From contig NZ_LN831029.1 of assembly GCF_001457475.1 (NCBI RefSeq), forward strand, positions 1 to 64,000: a DNA stretch of 64,000 bases, read 5' to 3'. The position numbers and the translations under genes were made by a program. The DNA comes from Achromobacter xylosoxidans. GTDB lineage: Bacteria > Pseudomonadota > Gammaproteobacteria > Burkholderiales > Burkholderiaceae_B. Below are positions 63,811 to 64,000 of the stretch, piece by piece. The notes under the pieces were generated by a model that was not told the origin of the DNA, did not search any database, and saw only the letters and a list, made by a program, of their open reading frames with translations. Numbering within the stretch: the first letter of the stretch is position 1; each line of letters starts with the position of its first letter.

Positions 63811-64000
63811 TCGGTCGGTTGCCACTTCACGGGCGTGGGGGCGGGTGGCTTGCTTGGCGTTTTGGCCAAGAGCCGGGCTGGGTCGGAGGGGCTTGCGGGG
63901 TCGCCAAAGGCGGCCACGCGGGTGGCCTTCTTTGGCGTTTGGGTGTCTTGCGTCGGGGCGGTGCTGGGTTGGCTGCCGGGCTGGCGGCCGGGTGTTGGGC
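63811..64000. other. Terminal intergenic stretch
   Basis: No credible gene seen in the last 190 bp; a long hairpin lies at 63902-63937. The next gene is outside the window. Confidence 0.5.
63902..63940. terminator. Long composite hairpin, possible terminator
   Basis: Outer stem CGCCAAAG / CTTTGGCG and inner stem GGCCAC / GTGGCC with a GCGG loop, separated by a small internal loop; TTT follows on the plus strand. The gene it would serve is outside the window. Confidence 0.45.

Overview
The window opens on the dnaA start codon and runs dnaA-dnaN-gyrB, the usual zero point of a circular bacterial chromosome. High GC, Burkholderiales-like gene families, a Bug-type tripartite tricarboxylate receptor and many LysR-regulated ABC operons point to the Alcaligenaceae, most likely Achromobacter or a close Bordetella relative. 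The genus is inferred from protein likeness, not from a search. No rRNA, tRNA, CRISPR array, prophage or insertion sequence was seen. oriC itself would lie just upstream of base 1.

Layout. 1-5116: replication core. 5225-8415: Bcr-type efflux pump and two LysR regulators. 8731-14642: YcaC-like hydrolase, MFS exporter fused to a monooxygenase-like domain, pirin, XapX protein, Tat-type amidohydrolase and DoxX protein. 14717-20134: LysR regulator and a polar amino acid ABC operon ending in a threonine aldolase. 20175-23892: EamA exporter, acylphosphatase, phytanoyl-CoA dioxygenase-like protein and an FMN-dependent 2-hydroxy acid dehydrogenase. 24351-33165: cluster A, an IclR-controlled operon joining a spermidine/putrescine-type ABC importer to a three-subunit HcnABC/opine-oxidase-type dehydrogenase and a 2-hydroxyacid dehydrogenase. 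33541-40315: AraC regulator, LysR regulator, Bug receptor and hydantoinase/oxoprolinase A and B. 40302-49586: cluster B, a GntR-controlled second importer-plus-oxidase operon with an extra flavoprotein and a RidA-type imine deaminase. 49601-55521 (minus): BMP-type nucleoside/nucleobase ABC importer with cytosine deaminase. 55973-62492: DedA-rhodanese protein, ketopantoate reductase-like protein, small oxidoreductases, deoxyribosyltransferase, TetR/MFS pair. 62550-63526 (minus): ribB under an FMN riboswitch.

Clusters A and B look like two paralogous import-and-oxidise systems for amine- or opine-like compounds. Each has a binding protein, ATPase, two permeases, a small [2Fe-2S] subunit, a pyridine-nucleotide-disulfide-type flavoprotein with a BFD-like iron-sulfur domain, and a DAO-type flavoprotein. 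Substrates are unknown.

The most unusual signal is not a gene. Three intergenic copies (23982-24146, 33273-33430, 63647-63810) of one structured element share a 92-99 nt core with two hairpins. Each core is enclosed by perfectly complementary 33-bp arms whose sequence differs from copy to copy. I do not recognise a described family for it. Other points of note: a start-codon-sequestering hairpin below the FMN riboswitch, two tandem 15-bp palindromes at 55793-55822, an operator array on a sigma-70-like promoter at 41132-41219, and an amidohydrolase with two strong translation starts.
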